Translations under genes and position numbers: made by a program | In this document: positions 9,811 to 17,110 of the stretch, one piece after another | How positions within the stretch are numbered: the stretch's first letter is position 1 | Layout of the letters: each line of letters begins with the position of its first letter | The notes under the pieces: model-generated | Database searches by the model: none | Told to the model about the DNA's origin: nothing | Seen by the model: the letters and a program-made list of their open reading frames with translations, nothing else | Origin: Galbitalea sp. SE-J8 | GTDB taxonomy: Bacteria; Actinomycetota; Actinomycetes; Actinomycetales; Microbacteriaceae | Assembly (NCBI RefSeq): GCF_030345695.1 | Contig: NZ_JAUASV010000017.1 | Span: 1 to 64,000, forward strand | Direction of reading: 5' to 3' | DNA: 64,000 nt

Positions 9811-10459
9811 ACGAGAGCGCCCGCCGGTGCGCCTGGCCATCCTCGACGATCACGAGGTGCTGCTCGACAGCCTCGCCACGTGGATCGCCGCGAACGCGAG
9901 CGACTTCGACGTCGTGCTCGTCGCGACCACGTGGCGGGAGCTCGTGCACTCCGAGCAGTTCCCGACCGACCTCGTCATCCTCGACTTCCAGCTCCGGGAG
10001 CCGGTGTCGATCGAGGCGCGCGTGCGCACGTGTCGCGCCGCCGGGGCGAAGGTGATCGTGCTGTCGAGCCTCGACGGCCAGGAGTCGCGTGACCGTGCCC
10101 TCGTGGCCGGCGCCGCGGCGTTCGCCTCGAAGACGCAGCCGCTGCGCGAGGTCATGGACGTGGCCCGCGGCGTGATGGGCCTGCCGGTCGGCGGCTCGCC
10201 CGAGCGGTACATGCGCGCTCCGGTCGCGGGAGCGCTCGGCGGCTCGCGCCCGAGGCTCAGCGCCGGCGAGCAGGAGGCATTGCGCCTCTACGTCTCCGGC
10301 TTCTCGACGTCCGAGGTCGCGGCGCGCATGGACGTGCAGTACGAGACCGCGAAGACGTATCTTCGACGGGTGCGCGAGAAGTACGCGCGGGCCGGACGGC
10401 CCGCGAGCAAGAAGACCGAGCTCATCCGCCGTGCGGCGGAGGACGGCTACCTGCGCTGA
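9800..10459 (+). CDS. LuxR/NarL-family response regulator
   Basis: A 219-residue two-domain regulator. The receiver domain has the acidic pair in LDDHE, the phospho-accepting Asp62 in VILDFQ, a conserved Ser/Thr region (VIVLSSLDG) and a conserved Lys in FASKTQP. The C-terminal half is a LuxR-type helix-turn-helix (LSAGEQEALRLYVSGFSTSEVAARM, then YETAKTYLRRVREKYA). It closes the signalling cassette and its stop overlaps the tdk start. Target genes cannot be read directly; the duplicated GCGGGGTACG ahead of the kinase is a candidate site. Confidence 0.88.
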   Translation: MTAERERPPVRLAILDDHEVLLDSLATWIAANASDFDVVLVATTWRELVHSEQFPTDLVILDFQLREPVSIEARVRTCRAAGAKVIVLSSLDGQESRDRALVAGAAAFASKTQPLREVMDVARGVMGLPVGGSPERYMRAPVAGALGGSRPRLSAGEQEALRLYVSGFSTSEVAARMDVQYETAKTYLRRVREKYARAGRPASKKTELIRRAAEDGYLR

Positions 10460-11124
10460 TGGCGAAGCTCTACTTCCGCTACGGCGCCATGAACTCGGGC
10501 AAGAGCACGGCGCTGCTGCAGGCGGCCTACAACTACGAGGAGCGCGGCCAGCAGGTGCTGCTCGCGAAGCCCGACATCGACACGAAGGGCGAGGCGTCGA
10601 TCGTCTCGCGTCTCGGCGTGACCCGCCGGGTCGACTTCACCATCGGAGCGGATGCCGACCTGCTCGAGCTGTTCGCCCGCAACCGCGCCCGCACCGTCGA
10701 GCTCACGGGCCGGGATGTCGCGTGCCTGCTCGTCGACGAGGCGCAGTTCCTCAGCGAGGTGCAGGTCGACGACCTGCTGCGCATCGCGATCCTGGAGGAC
10801 GTGCCGGTGCTGGCCTACGGCATCCGCACCGACTTCCAGACGGTCGCGTTCCCCGGCAGTCGCCGGCTGCTCGAGGTGGCGCACTCGCTCGAGGAGCTCA
10901 AGACGATCTGCCGCTGCGGACGCAAGGCCGTGTTCAACGCGCGACGCATCGGCGATGACTACATCTTCGACGGCGATCAGGTGGCGATCGACGGCGTCGA
11001 CGTCACCTATGAGTCGCTGTGCGGCACGTGCTACCTCGAGGAGAGCGGCGGCGTGCTCAACAGCGGGCGTCGCATCCGGGGCGGGTTCAGCTACCAGTCC
11101 GGCCCGGATGCCGATTTCACCTGA
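10459..11124 (+). CDS. tdk: Thymidine kinase
   Basis: Phosphorylates thymidine to dTMP in pyrimidine salvage. The 221-residue type II enzyme has the P-loop GAMNSGKST (residues 9-17), the catalytic DEAQF block, and two zinc-binding cysteine pairs (CRCG and CGTC) framing the lasso region. The ATG shares its A with the stop of the response regulator, so translation is coupled to the signalling cassette although no functional link is obvious. Confidence 0.96.
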   Translation: MAKLYFRYGAMNSGKSTALLQAAYNYEERGQQVLLAKPDIDTKGEASIVSRLGVTRRVDFTIGADADLLELFARNRARTVELTGRDVACLLVDEAQFLSEVQVDDLLRIAILEDVPVLAYGIRTDFQTVAFPGSRRLLEVAHSLEELKTICRCGRKAVFNARRIGDDYIFDGDQVAIDGVDVTYESLCGTCYLEESGGVLNSGRRIRGGFSYQSGPDADFT

Positions 11125-11144
11125 TTGCCAGAAAATACGGTAGG

Positions 11145-11186
11145 TGTAACACTTGCCGAACCACTCACGAGATGTCACACTTCCCG
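11145..11186 (+). promoter_or_regulatory. Paired direct repeats TGTNACACTTNCCG, possible operator
   Basis: TGTAACACTTGCCG (11145-11158) and TGTCACACTTCCCG (11173-11186) differ at two of 14 positions and are 28 bp apart. Each contains the short palindrome TGT-N-ACA. They lie in the only gap before two small genes and are followed by a hairpin (CACCCCC/GGGGGTG, 11195-11213) that ends just before a GGGAGGG ribosome-binding site. This looks like a regulated leader, but the regulator is unknown. Confidence 0.45.
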
Positions 11187-11231
11187 TAGCAGAACACCCC
11201 CGCTCGGGGGGTGCCGGGAGGGACGGGTCGC

Positions 11232-11492
11232 GTGGACGCACTCCTCGGACACGATCGATCGGCTGAGCTTCACGCCTCGGCGTGGGCGAGCCCCGACCGC
11301 GGGCTCTGGGTCGCGACCGCCGACGGGTGCTACCACGGGATGGTCGAGCGCGTCGGCGCGGTGTACCGAGCGATCGACGATCGCGGGGTCGTGGCCGGCG
11401 AGTTCGACACGCTCGGCGAGGCGCAGCGCGCGCTCCACGCCGCCCAGTCCATCGATCTCGGTGAGCGCTATGCGAAGGGGGCGGCAGCATGA
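11232..11492 (+). CDS. Small hypothetical protein
   Basis: An 86-residue soluble protein of unknown function, starting DALLGHDRSAEL after the initiator. GTG at 11232 is preferred to GTG at 11211 because GGGAGGG lies at good spacing before it. The central part (GLWVATADGCYHGMVERVG) looks like a small beta sheet and the C-terminus like a helix (DTLGEAQRALHAA). It overlaps the next gene by 4 bp, so the two are probably translated together behind the paired repeats. Confidence 0.6.
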   Translation: MDALLGHDRSAELHASAWASPDRGLWVATADGCYHGMVERVGAVYRAIDDRGVVAGEFDTLGEAQRALHAAQSIDLGERYAKGAAA

Positions 11493-11686
11493 CCAGCACG
11501 CCGGCACATCGGCTGTACGAGTGGCACGGAGCCGAGAAGGCCCGCGCCGCCGCCCGCGAGCAGTGGAATCCGGTGCGGATCGAACTCGACCGCACCAGCG
11601 CGCCTGTCTGCACCGGATGCTTCGGTCCGGTATCAAAGGTGGTCGGTGGCTGGTGGTGTGATTCCTGCGAGACAGCCGTCGCATGA
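11489..11686 (+). CDS. Small zinc-ribbon-like protein
   Basis: A 65-residue protein with two CxxC pairs, CTGC and CDSC, separated by 13 residues near the C-terminus. This is the pattern of a minimal zinc ribbon. The N-terminal half is charged and helical (YEWHGAEKARAAAREQW). Its ATG overlaps the stop of the upstream small gene (ATGA). Such ribbons commonly bind nucleic acid or protein, but nothing shows which here. Confidence 0.6.
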   Translation: MTSTPAHRLYEWHGAEKARAAAREQWNPVRIELDRTSAPVCTGCFGPVSKVVGGWWCDSCETAVA

Positions 11687-11752
11687 TCCGCTGACCGGCA
11701 TCGACCGGGCGGCGGATGATCCCGGGCGGCCCGAACACGCGGAGGAGGACAG

Positions 11753-12196
11753 GTGGCCATCGTGCGCACGTCCACGGAGATGAGCACGCTCGCGCGGTCC
11801 ATCATCGACGTCGCGGATGCGGTCGCCGCTCTCCGCGGACGGGTCGGCTCCTCCTACAACGTCTCCGACAACGAGCTGCGCGCCGCGGTGCGCGTGGCGA
11901 CCGGACTGGCGTACACGCCCAAGGCGCTCGCCGCCCTGCTGGAGCTCTCCACCGCCGCGGTGACGGTCATCGTCGAGCACCTCGTCGACCGCGGGATCGC
12001 GACCAGGCGCCCCAACCCGCACGACCGCCGGAGCACGATCATCGAGCTCACCGACCTGGGACACGAGATGGTCGAGACAGAGCTGAGGGCGCTCGACGCG
12101 ACGCTCGACGCGATGGCCGACATCGATCCGCAGGCCGCCGCGCAGGCCGCGGCCCTGCTCGCCGCGATCTCCGCCCGCCTCCGCGCCGGCGACTGA
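11753..12196 (+). CDS. MarR-family transcriptional regulator
   Basis: A 147-residue winged-helix regulator. The DNA-binding core is YTPKALAALLELSTAAVTVIVEHLVDRGIATRRPNPHDRRSTIIELTDLG, with the MarR wing signature NPHDRRS. GTG follows a GGAGGAGGACAG ribosome-binding site. Helices at both ends would form the dimer interface. It is monocistronic and followed by a strong terminator. Its target is not evident; the two small genes upstream could be one. Confidence 0.87.
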   Translation: MAIVRTSTEMSTLARSIIDVADAVAALRGRVGSSYNVSDNELRAAVRVATGLAYTPKALAALLELSTAAVTVIVEHLVDRGIATRRPNPHDRRSTIIELTDLGHEMVETELRALDATLDAMADIDPQAAAQAAALLAAISARLRAGD

Positions 12197-12262
12197 GCGC
12201 TCGCGCAGTGCTGAAGAGGGCCGCGGCAACCGTGCTGCCCCACACCGGCGGCGAGGACGACG

Positions 12263-12300
12263 AAGGCCCGGTCAGATTATCGGTCTGACCGGGCCTTTTT
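12263..12300 (+). terminator. Rho-independent terminator after the MarR gene
   Basis: A 14-bp stem (AAGGCCCGGTCAGA pairing with TCTGACCGGGCCTT) with a 7-nt loop is followed by a run of T on the plus strand. It ends the MarR transcript. Read on the other strand it also lies just after the tRNA-Pro gene and may stop that transcript too. Confidence 0.88.
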
Positions 12301-12303
12301 CTG

Positions 12304-12377
<74 letters not shown>

Positions 12378-12402
12378 CGGCCGCGCCGGAACGCGGACCT
12401 CG

Positions 12403-13368
12403 TCAAGGATAGCCGATATCCACGCTCGTGAGTTCCACGAGCACCGCCTCCGGCGGCGTCGCGAATCGCACCGGCGCGTAGATCGAGTTGCCGATGCCCG
12501 CGGACACCTCGAGGTAGGCCGTCCGACCCGCGTGATGCCACAGCGAGAGGCCGCTCGCCTGGCCGCGCGGGATGTCGCAGTTCGTGACGAGCGCCGGCCG
12601 GAACGGGATGCGCACCTGGCCGCCGTGCGTGTGCCCGGCGAACACGACATCCGCCCCCTGCGTGACGAACGCGTCGAGCACGCGCCGGTAGGGCGCGTGC
12701 GTGACGCCGATGGTCAGCGCCACGGGAACCCCGTCGTCGAGGTCGGCGACGTGCTCGCGCATGTCGTCGACGACCCGGGGGAGCACGTCGAGCCGGTCCC
12801 AGCCGCGGTGGGCGTCGCTCGTGCCGAAGAGCTCGACCCGGCTGCCCGCGATGCTCGTCGTCGCCGCCTGGTTGTTGAGGCTCGTCCAGCCGAGGATCGA
12901 CTCGAAATAGTCGTGCAGTCGCGCGGTGTCGAGGTCGGGATCGGGCTTCGGCTTCACGGACGGGCCGCCGAAGTAGCTGAACGGGCTCTTCGCGACCGGG
13001 CCGAAATGGTCGTTCGATCCGTCGACGTAGACCCCGGCCATCCCCGCGAACGGGGCGAGCGCGTGCTCGAGCGCCGTGTTGGCCTCCGCATGACCGAGGT
13101 TGTCACCCGTGTTCACGACGAGGTCGGGCTCGAGCTCGGCGAGCGAGCGGATCCAGTCGATCTTGTGGCGCTGCCACGGCGCGAGGTGGATGTCGCTGAG
13201 GTGCAGCACGCGCATGCTCGCGGCGCCGGGCGGCAGCACCGCGAGTCGCTCGTGCCGCACGCCGAACAGGTTGCGCTCGATGACGGTGCCCCAGAGCGCG
13301 GCGACGCCCGCCAGTCCGCCGACGACCCCGAGACCCGCGCCGAGGGCGCGACGCGTTGCGGCACCCAT
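12403..13368 (-). CDS. Metallophosphoesterase, membrane-anchored
   Basis: A 321-residue calcineurin-like phosphoesterase. One N-terminal hydrophobic helix (residues 10-28) anchors it. The di-metal motifs follow in order: DIH in HLSDIHLAP, GDN in VNTGDN, GSND in place of the usual GNHD, a His in THAP, and GHTHGGQ near residue 250. Its ATG overlaps the stop of the class A PBP upstream (TGATG), a pairing common in actinobacteria, so a role at the envelope is plausible. Relatives are related to YkuE/YaeI-type phosphoesterases; the substrate is unknown. Confidence 0.88.
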   Translation of the reverse strand: MGAATRRALGAGLGVVGGLAGVAALWGTVIERNLFGVRHERLAVLPPGAASMRVLHLSDIHLAPWQRHKIDWIRSLAELEPDLVVNTGDNLGHAEANTALEHALAPFAGMAGVYVDGSNDHFGPVAKSPFSYFGGPSVKPKPDPDLDTARLHDYFESILGWTSLNNQAATTSIAGSRVELFGTSDAHRGWDRLDVLPRVVDDMREHVADLDDGVPVALTIGVTHAPYRRVLDAFVTQGADVVFAGHTHGGQVRIPFRPALVTNCDIPRGQASGLSLWHHAGRTAYLEVSAGIGNSIYAPVRFATPPEAVLVELTSVDIGYP

Positions 13369-16010
13369 CAGCAGGCCGCGTGCGCGACGGTGATGGTCAC
13401 CGTCTTGCCCTTGGTGAGCACCGTGCCGGCGGCCGTGCTCACATCGACCACCCGGCCCTCGGTGGGCAGGTTCGGGTCGTTGGGCTGGCCGGTGGCCGGA
13501 TCGATCACCTGCGTCGGGGTCGCCCGGCAGACCGAGACCGGCACGAGCCCGGCCGCAGTGATCGCGGCGTCCGCGGCGCCCTCATCCGTCGGCGTGCTGA
13601 GCAGGTCGGGCACGGTCGACTTCGAGCCGTCGCTGATGAAGACGCGGATCTTCTGCCCCTTCGACAGCGACGAGCCCTCCGGCGGCAGCTGCTTGCCGAT
13701 GGTGCCGGCCGGCTCCGCGGAGGCGACCGTGTCGTCCTCCTCGGAGTAGACCATGCCGAGCGACTCGATGGCGGCCTTGGCATCCTCCGGGCTCATGCCG
13801 ACGTAGTCACCGACCTTGACATTGATGCCCTTGAGCAGACGCTCGGGAGCCTCGGGGAACGCGTCGCCGCCGTACATCTTGTCGGCGACCGTGAGGTAGG
13901 CCTTCATCATGGGGTGCCGCTGCTGGCCGCCGCAGCCGAGCCTGCAGTAGCTGCGGATCGGGAAATTGCCCGAGATGTTGCCGTACCAGATGGTCGTCAT
14001 GAGCTTCGTCGAGCCCATGGTGAGCCAGGTCTGCTTCGACGAGTTCGTGGTACCGGTCTTCGCGATGAGCGGCGTGCCGTCGTGCGGATTGCCCGCGTAG
14101 CGAGACGCGCCGGTCTGCATGGCGGACGCCGCTGCCGCCGCGACCTCGGGATCGACCGCCGCGACCGTGCAGTCCTGCGCCTGCCCGGGCAGCTCCTGGC
14201 CGGCGCGCTCGAACTTGTCGACGGCGATCGGCTCGCAGAACGTGCCGTTCGCGGCGATCGTCGCGTAGGCAGCGGCGAGGGTCATCGGGGCCACCTCGTC
14301 GACGCCGAGGATCGAGGCCGGAATGGTCGACAGCGCCTGCAGGTCGGTCGCCTCGTCCATGTCGGTGTAGGCGCGGTCCTTGGGCAGCAGGGCGGCCCGG
14401 TGCATGCCGAGGGCGAGGGCGATCCGACGCGTCTCGCACAGGTCGAGCTGCAGCGCCATCTGCACGAAGCCGCCGTTGATCGACTGGGCCATCGCATCAC
14501 GCACCGAGTAGTAGCCGGACTCGTTACTGTCGTTCCTCGGCGAGTAGCTGCCCGCGGTGTACGGGCCGTTGCACGAGTCGGTGAAGTCGGCCTGCGGTGT
14601 GCTCACGCGAGTCACGTCGACGATCTCATTGAGGCCGTGGCCCTGCTCGAGCCAGTTGAGCAGGGTGAAGAGCTTGTACCCGGAGCCGGGCTGGAACCCG
14701 CTCGAACCGCCGTAGGCGAAGTCGGTGTTGAAGTTGATCGCGCTCGTTCCCGGGCCGCCGCCGCCGTCGGCCTTGTCGCGATTGTCGAACTTCTTGTTCT
14801 GCGCCATCGCGAGGATGCGACCGGTGCCCGGCTCGATCGACACGAGGCTCGCGCCCAGCTTGAACTGGGTCTCCTTGATGGGTGCCCACTGCCGCAGGAT
14901 GCCCTGCGCGGTCTTGTTCAGGCGCAGGTCGAGCGTCGTGTAGACCGTGTAGCCGCCGATCTTCCAGTTCGCCTGGCGCTCCTCGACCGAGTCGCCGAGC
15001 GACGTGAAGTCCTTGACGCTGCGGGTGATGTAGTCGCAGAACTGGCGCGCGTACTGGTTGGCGACGATGCATCCGTTGGTCGCCGGGGCTAGGTGCACGC
15101 TGTCGTCGTCGACGGGCGTCGCGAGCGCCTCGTCGCGCTCGGCCGTCGTGATCCAGCCCTGATCGGCCATCACGCGGATGATGTGGTCGCGGCGCGCCTG
15201 ATTCGCCTCGTAGTGGGCGGGGTTGTCGAGGCTGCGCTCGCCCGGCGACTGCACGATGCCGACGAGGCTCGCGGCCTGTGCGACCGTGAGCTTGTCCGTG
15301 GTCGTCGAGTAGTAGCGTTCGGCCGCGCTCTCGATGCCGTAGACGTTGCCGCCGAAGCCCGCGATGTTGAGGTAGGCGAGCAGGATCTCGTCCTTCGAGA
15401 GTGACTTCTCGAGCCCGATCGCGCTCTTCATCTCCTTGAGCTTGCGATCGATCGACGGGTCCTGGCAGTCCTCCCGGATGGCCTTGTTCTTCTCAGCCTC
15501 CTGGCTCGCCTCCGGGTACTCCGTGACCTTGTCGGTGATGCAGAGGTTCTTGACGAGCTGCTGCGTGAGCGTCGACGCGCCCTGCAGGTCGCCGCCTCCG
15601 ACGTTCGCCACGAGGGCGCGAAGGATGCCCTGCGGGTCGACCGCGCCGTGCTGGTAGAAGCGCACGTCCTCGGCGGCGAGGGTGGCGTGCTTGATGAGGT
15701 CGGTGACCTCGCTCTCGGGGATCGCAATACGGTTCTGGAAGTAGACGGTCGCGATCTGCGTGTACTTCGGCGTGCCGTCGTCCTTCGTGCCCGAGATCGC
15801 CATGATCCGGTTCTGCTGCGGCGGGGTCGTCGCCTGGGCGACGTACGACGGCAGGTTCTCGAAGATGTCGGTCGCGTTGCTGGCGGCGACGGATGCGACG
15901 GCGAGCCCCGGCACGAGGGCGACGGAGGCGAGCAGACCGGCGATGGCGCTGAGCCCGACGACCCCGAGGAGTGCGGACGCGGCAGAGGGGCGTCTGGTTC
16001 CGGCAGCCAT
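13368..16010 (-). CDS. Class A penicillin-binding protein with PASTA domains
   Basis: A bifunctional peptidoglycan synthase of 880 residues. A membrane helix (residues 12-40) is followed by the GT51 glycosyltransferase with the catalytic Glu in AAEDVRFYQHG (about residue 114), GASTLTQQLVKN and EILLAYLNIAGFG. The transpeptidase has SxxK as GSGYK (about residue 443), SxN as SIN (about 509) and KTG as AKTGTT (about 650). Two PASTA-like repeats make up the C-terminus (VGDYVGMSPEDAKAAIESLG and VPDLLSTPTDEGAADAAITAAG). It overlaps the phosphoesterase gene downstream. A close paralogue lies 1.1 kb upstream. Confidence 0.95.
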   Translation of the reverse strand: MAAGTRRPSAASALLGVVGLSAIAGLLASVALVPGLAVASVAASNATDIFENLPSYVAQATTPPQQNRIMAISGTKDDGTPKYTQIATVYFQNRIAIPESEVTDLIKHATLAAEDVRFYQHGAVDPQGILRALVANVGGGDLQGASTLTQQLVKNLCITDKVTEYPEASQEAEKNKAIREDCQDPSIDRKLKEMKSAIGLEKSLSKDEILLAYLNIAGFGGNVYGIESAAERYYSTTTDKLTVAQAASLVGIVQSPGERSLDNPAHYEANQARRDHIIRVMADQGWITTAERDEALATPVDDDSVHLAPATNGCIVANQYARQFCDYITRSVKDFTSLGDSVEERQANWKIGGYTVYTTLDLRLNKTAQGILRQWAPIKETQFKLGASLVSIEPGTGRILAMAQNKKFDNRDKADGGGGPGTSAINFNTDFAYGGSSGFQPGSGYKLFTLLNWLEQGHGLNEIVDVTRVSTPQADFTDSCNGPYTAGSYSPRNDSNESGYYSVRDAMAQSINGGFVQMALQLDLCETRRIALALGMHRAALLPKDRAYTDMDEATDLQALSTIPASILGVDEVAPMTLAAAYATIAANGTFCEPIAVDKFERAGQELPGQAQDCTVAAVDPEVAAAAASAMQTGASRYAGNPHDGTPLIAKTGTTNSSKQTWLTMGSTKLMTTIWYGNISGNFPIRSYCRLGCGGQQRHPMMKAYLTVADKMYGGDAFPEAPERLLKGINVKVGDYVGMSPEDAKAAIESLGMVYSEEDDTVASAEPAGTIGKQLPPEGSSLSKGQKIRVFISDGSKSTVPDLLSTPTDEGAADAAITAAGLVPVSVCRATPTQVIDPATGQPNDPNLPTEGRVVDVSTAAGTVLTKGKTVTITVAHAAC

Positions 16011-16017
16011 AGGCTAG

Positions 16018-16023
16018 AGGGTA
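16018..16023 (-). promoter_or_regulatory. -10 box of a leaderless PBP promoter
   Basis: On the minus strand TACCCT is separated from the PBP start ATG by 7 nt (CTAGCCT). There is no ribosome-binding site in between. Confidence 0.55.
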
Positions 16024-16077
16024 CCCGAGCACCCCCGGCGACACTCTGAGCGCGAGCCCGACACGAGAACGGCCCAC

Positions 16078-16251
16078 ATGACCACCTGGGAATACGTCAC
16101 CACGCCCCTGCTGATCCACAACACGACGGCCATCCTGAACACCTGGGGCGCGCAGGGCTGGGAGCTCGTGCAGATCGTCACCGGTCCCGAGGGCGGCCTC
16201 GTGGCCTATCTGAAGCGTCCGGTCGCGTCGAGTGCGGAGGGGGCTCAGTGA
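16078..16251 (+). CDS. Small DUF4177-type protein
   Basis: A 57-residue open frame beginning MTTWEYVTTP and containing NTWGAQGWELVQIV, the pattern of the DUF4177 family (a short protein with a conserved GWEL). It is common in actinobacteria directly before a RidA-like gene, and here its stop overlaps the GTG of the RidA gene (GTGA). The function is unknown. Confidence 0.8.
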   Translation: MTTWEYVTTPLLIHNTTAILNTWGAQGWELVQIVTGPEGGLVAYLKRPVASSAEGAQ

Positions 16252-16706
16252 GCGTCGCCGAGCGGCTGGCCGAGCTCGGCCTCGAGCTGCCGGCAGTCTC
16301 CGCGCCCGCCGGGGCGTACCTGCCAGCGGTCGTCACCGGCTCGCTCGTCTACACCGCCGGTCAGCTGCCGTTCGCCTCGGGCGTGCTGCCCGCGACCGGC
16401 AAGGTCGGCGCCGAGGTCGCAGCGGATGACGCGAAGGCCTACGCCCGCACGGCGGCCCTCAACGCGCTCGCGGCCGTCGCGGATGCGATCGGCTCGCTCG
16501 ACCGGGTCACGCGCGTCGTCAAGGTCGTCGGCTTCGTCGCATCCGACCCGTCGTTCACCGGCCAGCCGGGCGTCATCAACGGAGCCTCCGAGCTGCTCGG
16601 CGAGGTCTTCGGCGAAGCGGGCAAGCACGCGCGCAGCGCGGTGGGCGTCGCAGTGCTGCCGCTGGACTCGCCCGTCGAGGTGGAGCTGATCGTCGAATTC
16701 GCGTAG
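16248..16706 (+). CDS. RidA-family (YjgF/YER057c) protein
   Basis: A 152-residue member of the RidA superfamily, in which the founding members deaminate reactive enamine/imine intermediates. Visible blocks are GSLVYTAGQLPF, ALNALAAVADAIGSLDRVTRVVKVVGFVASDPSF and the C-terminal DSPVEVELIVEFA. The subgroup is the longer, actinobacterial type. The Arg that binds the carboxylate of the substrate is not clear, so enzymatic activity is uncertain. It is translationally coupled to the DUF4177 gene. Confidence 0.85.
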   Translation: MSVAERLAELGLELPAVSAPAGAYLPAVVTGSLVYTAGQLPFASGVLPATGKVGAEVAADDAKAYARTAALNALAAVADAIGSLDRVTRVVKVVGFVASDPSFTGQPGVINGASELLGEVFGEAGKHARSAVGVAVLPLDSPVEVELIVEFA

Positions 16707-16722
16707 CCCGTCCCCGCCCTCC

Positions 16723-16807
16723 GGTGGTTGAGGAGCGCACGAGCGCTGCGCTGCCCTCCGTTGGTTGAGGAGCGCACAAGCGTAGCGAGTTCGCGTCTCG
16801 AAACCAC
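16723..16807. repeat. Two copies of a GGTTGAGGAGCGCACGAGCG repeat
   Basis: A partial copy at 16723-16751 and a fuller one at 16760-16807 begin with GGTTGAGGAGCGCAC. The fuller copy ends in GCGTCTCGAAACCACC, so its ends form an imperfect inverted repeat (GGTTGAGGAGCGC against GGTTTCGAGACGC). This resembles a palindromic intergenic repeat that I know from Microbacteriaceae genomes. A third copy lies at 17021. Confidence 0.75.
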
Positions 16808-16846
16808 CAGCCGCACGGTCGAACGCGGCCACGGTCGAGCGCCGAC

Positions 16847-16948
16847 ATCACGGAAATGCAGGAGCGTGGCGCGGCGCGCGTGAAGCCCGCCCCGGTATCA
16901 CGCGAGCGTCTCTGCGGTGACGCTCGGGTGCTCCTGCATTTCCGTGAT
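16847..16948. repeat. 102-bp paired inverted repeat (ATCACGGAAATGCAGGAGC arms)
   Basis: The 19-nt arms at 16847-16865 and 16930-16948 are perfect reverse complements with a 64-nt spacer. The architecture (arm ending in GGAG, unrelated spacer, exact inverted arm beginning CTCC) matches the two other families in this window, with different arm sequences. It lies in a 404-bp gap between the RidA gene and the second PBP. Confidence 0.85.
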
Positions 16949-17020
16949 CGAGGGGAGGGTTTCCGCGGTGGAGCCGGGCTGGGCGGAGCGCCCGGAGGAG
17001 GAGCGCCGGCGTCACACGCC

Positions 17021-17101
17021 GGTGGTTGAGGAGCGCACGAGCGTAGCGAGTTCGTGTCTCGAGACGCCGGCTCGCTGTGCTCGCGGGCTCCTCGACCAGC
17101 G
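17021..17101. repeat. Third GGTTGAGGAGCGCACGAGCG copy, with inverted partner
   Basis: The copy starts GGTGGTTGAGGAGCGCACGAGCG. About 50 bp later comes the near-complement (CTCGCTGTGCTCGCGGGCTCCTCGACC), so the whole unit folds into a long imperfect hairpin. It ends about 10 bp from the stop codon of the second PBP and may also act at the 3' end of that transcript. Confidence 0.7.
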
Positions 17102-17110
17102 GGTTGGTCG

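Larger units (their letters stand above)
16707..17110. other. Gene-free interval filled by palindromic repeats
   Basis: No credible gene is present. The interval holds three copies of the GGTTGAGGAGCGC element and the 102-bp paired repeat. It separates the convergent 3' ends of the RidA gene and the second PBP, where such elements tolerate insertion. No poly-T terminator is visible. Confidence 0.7.

Noticed and set aside
16723-17101. GGTTGAGGAGCGC repeat as a new element
   Set aside because: I recognise it as a repeat type common in Microbacteriaceae genomes, so I list it but do not claim novelty.
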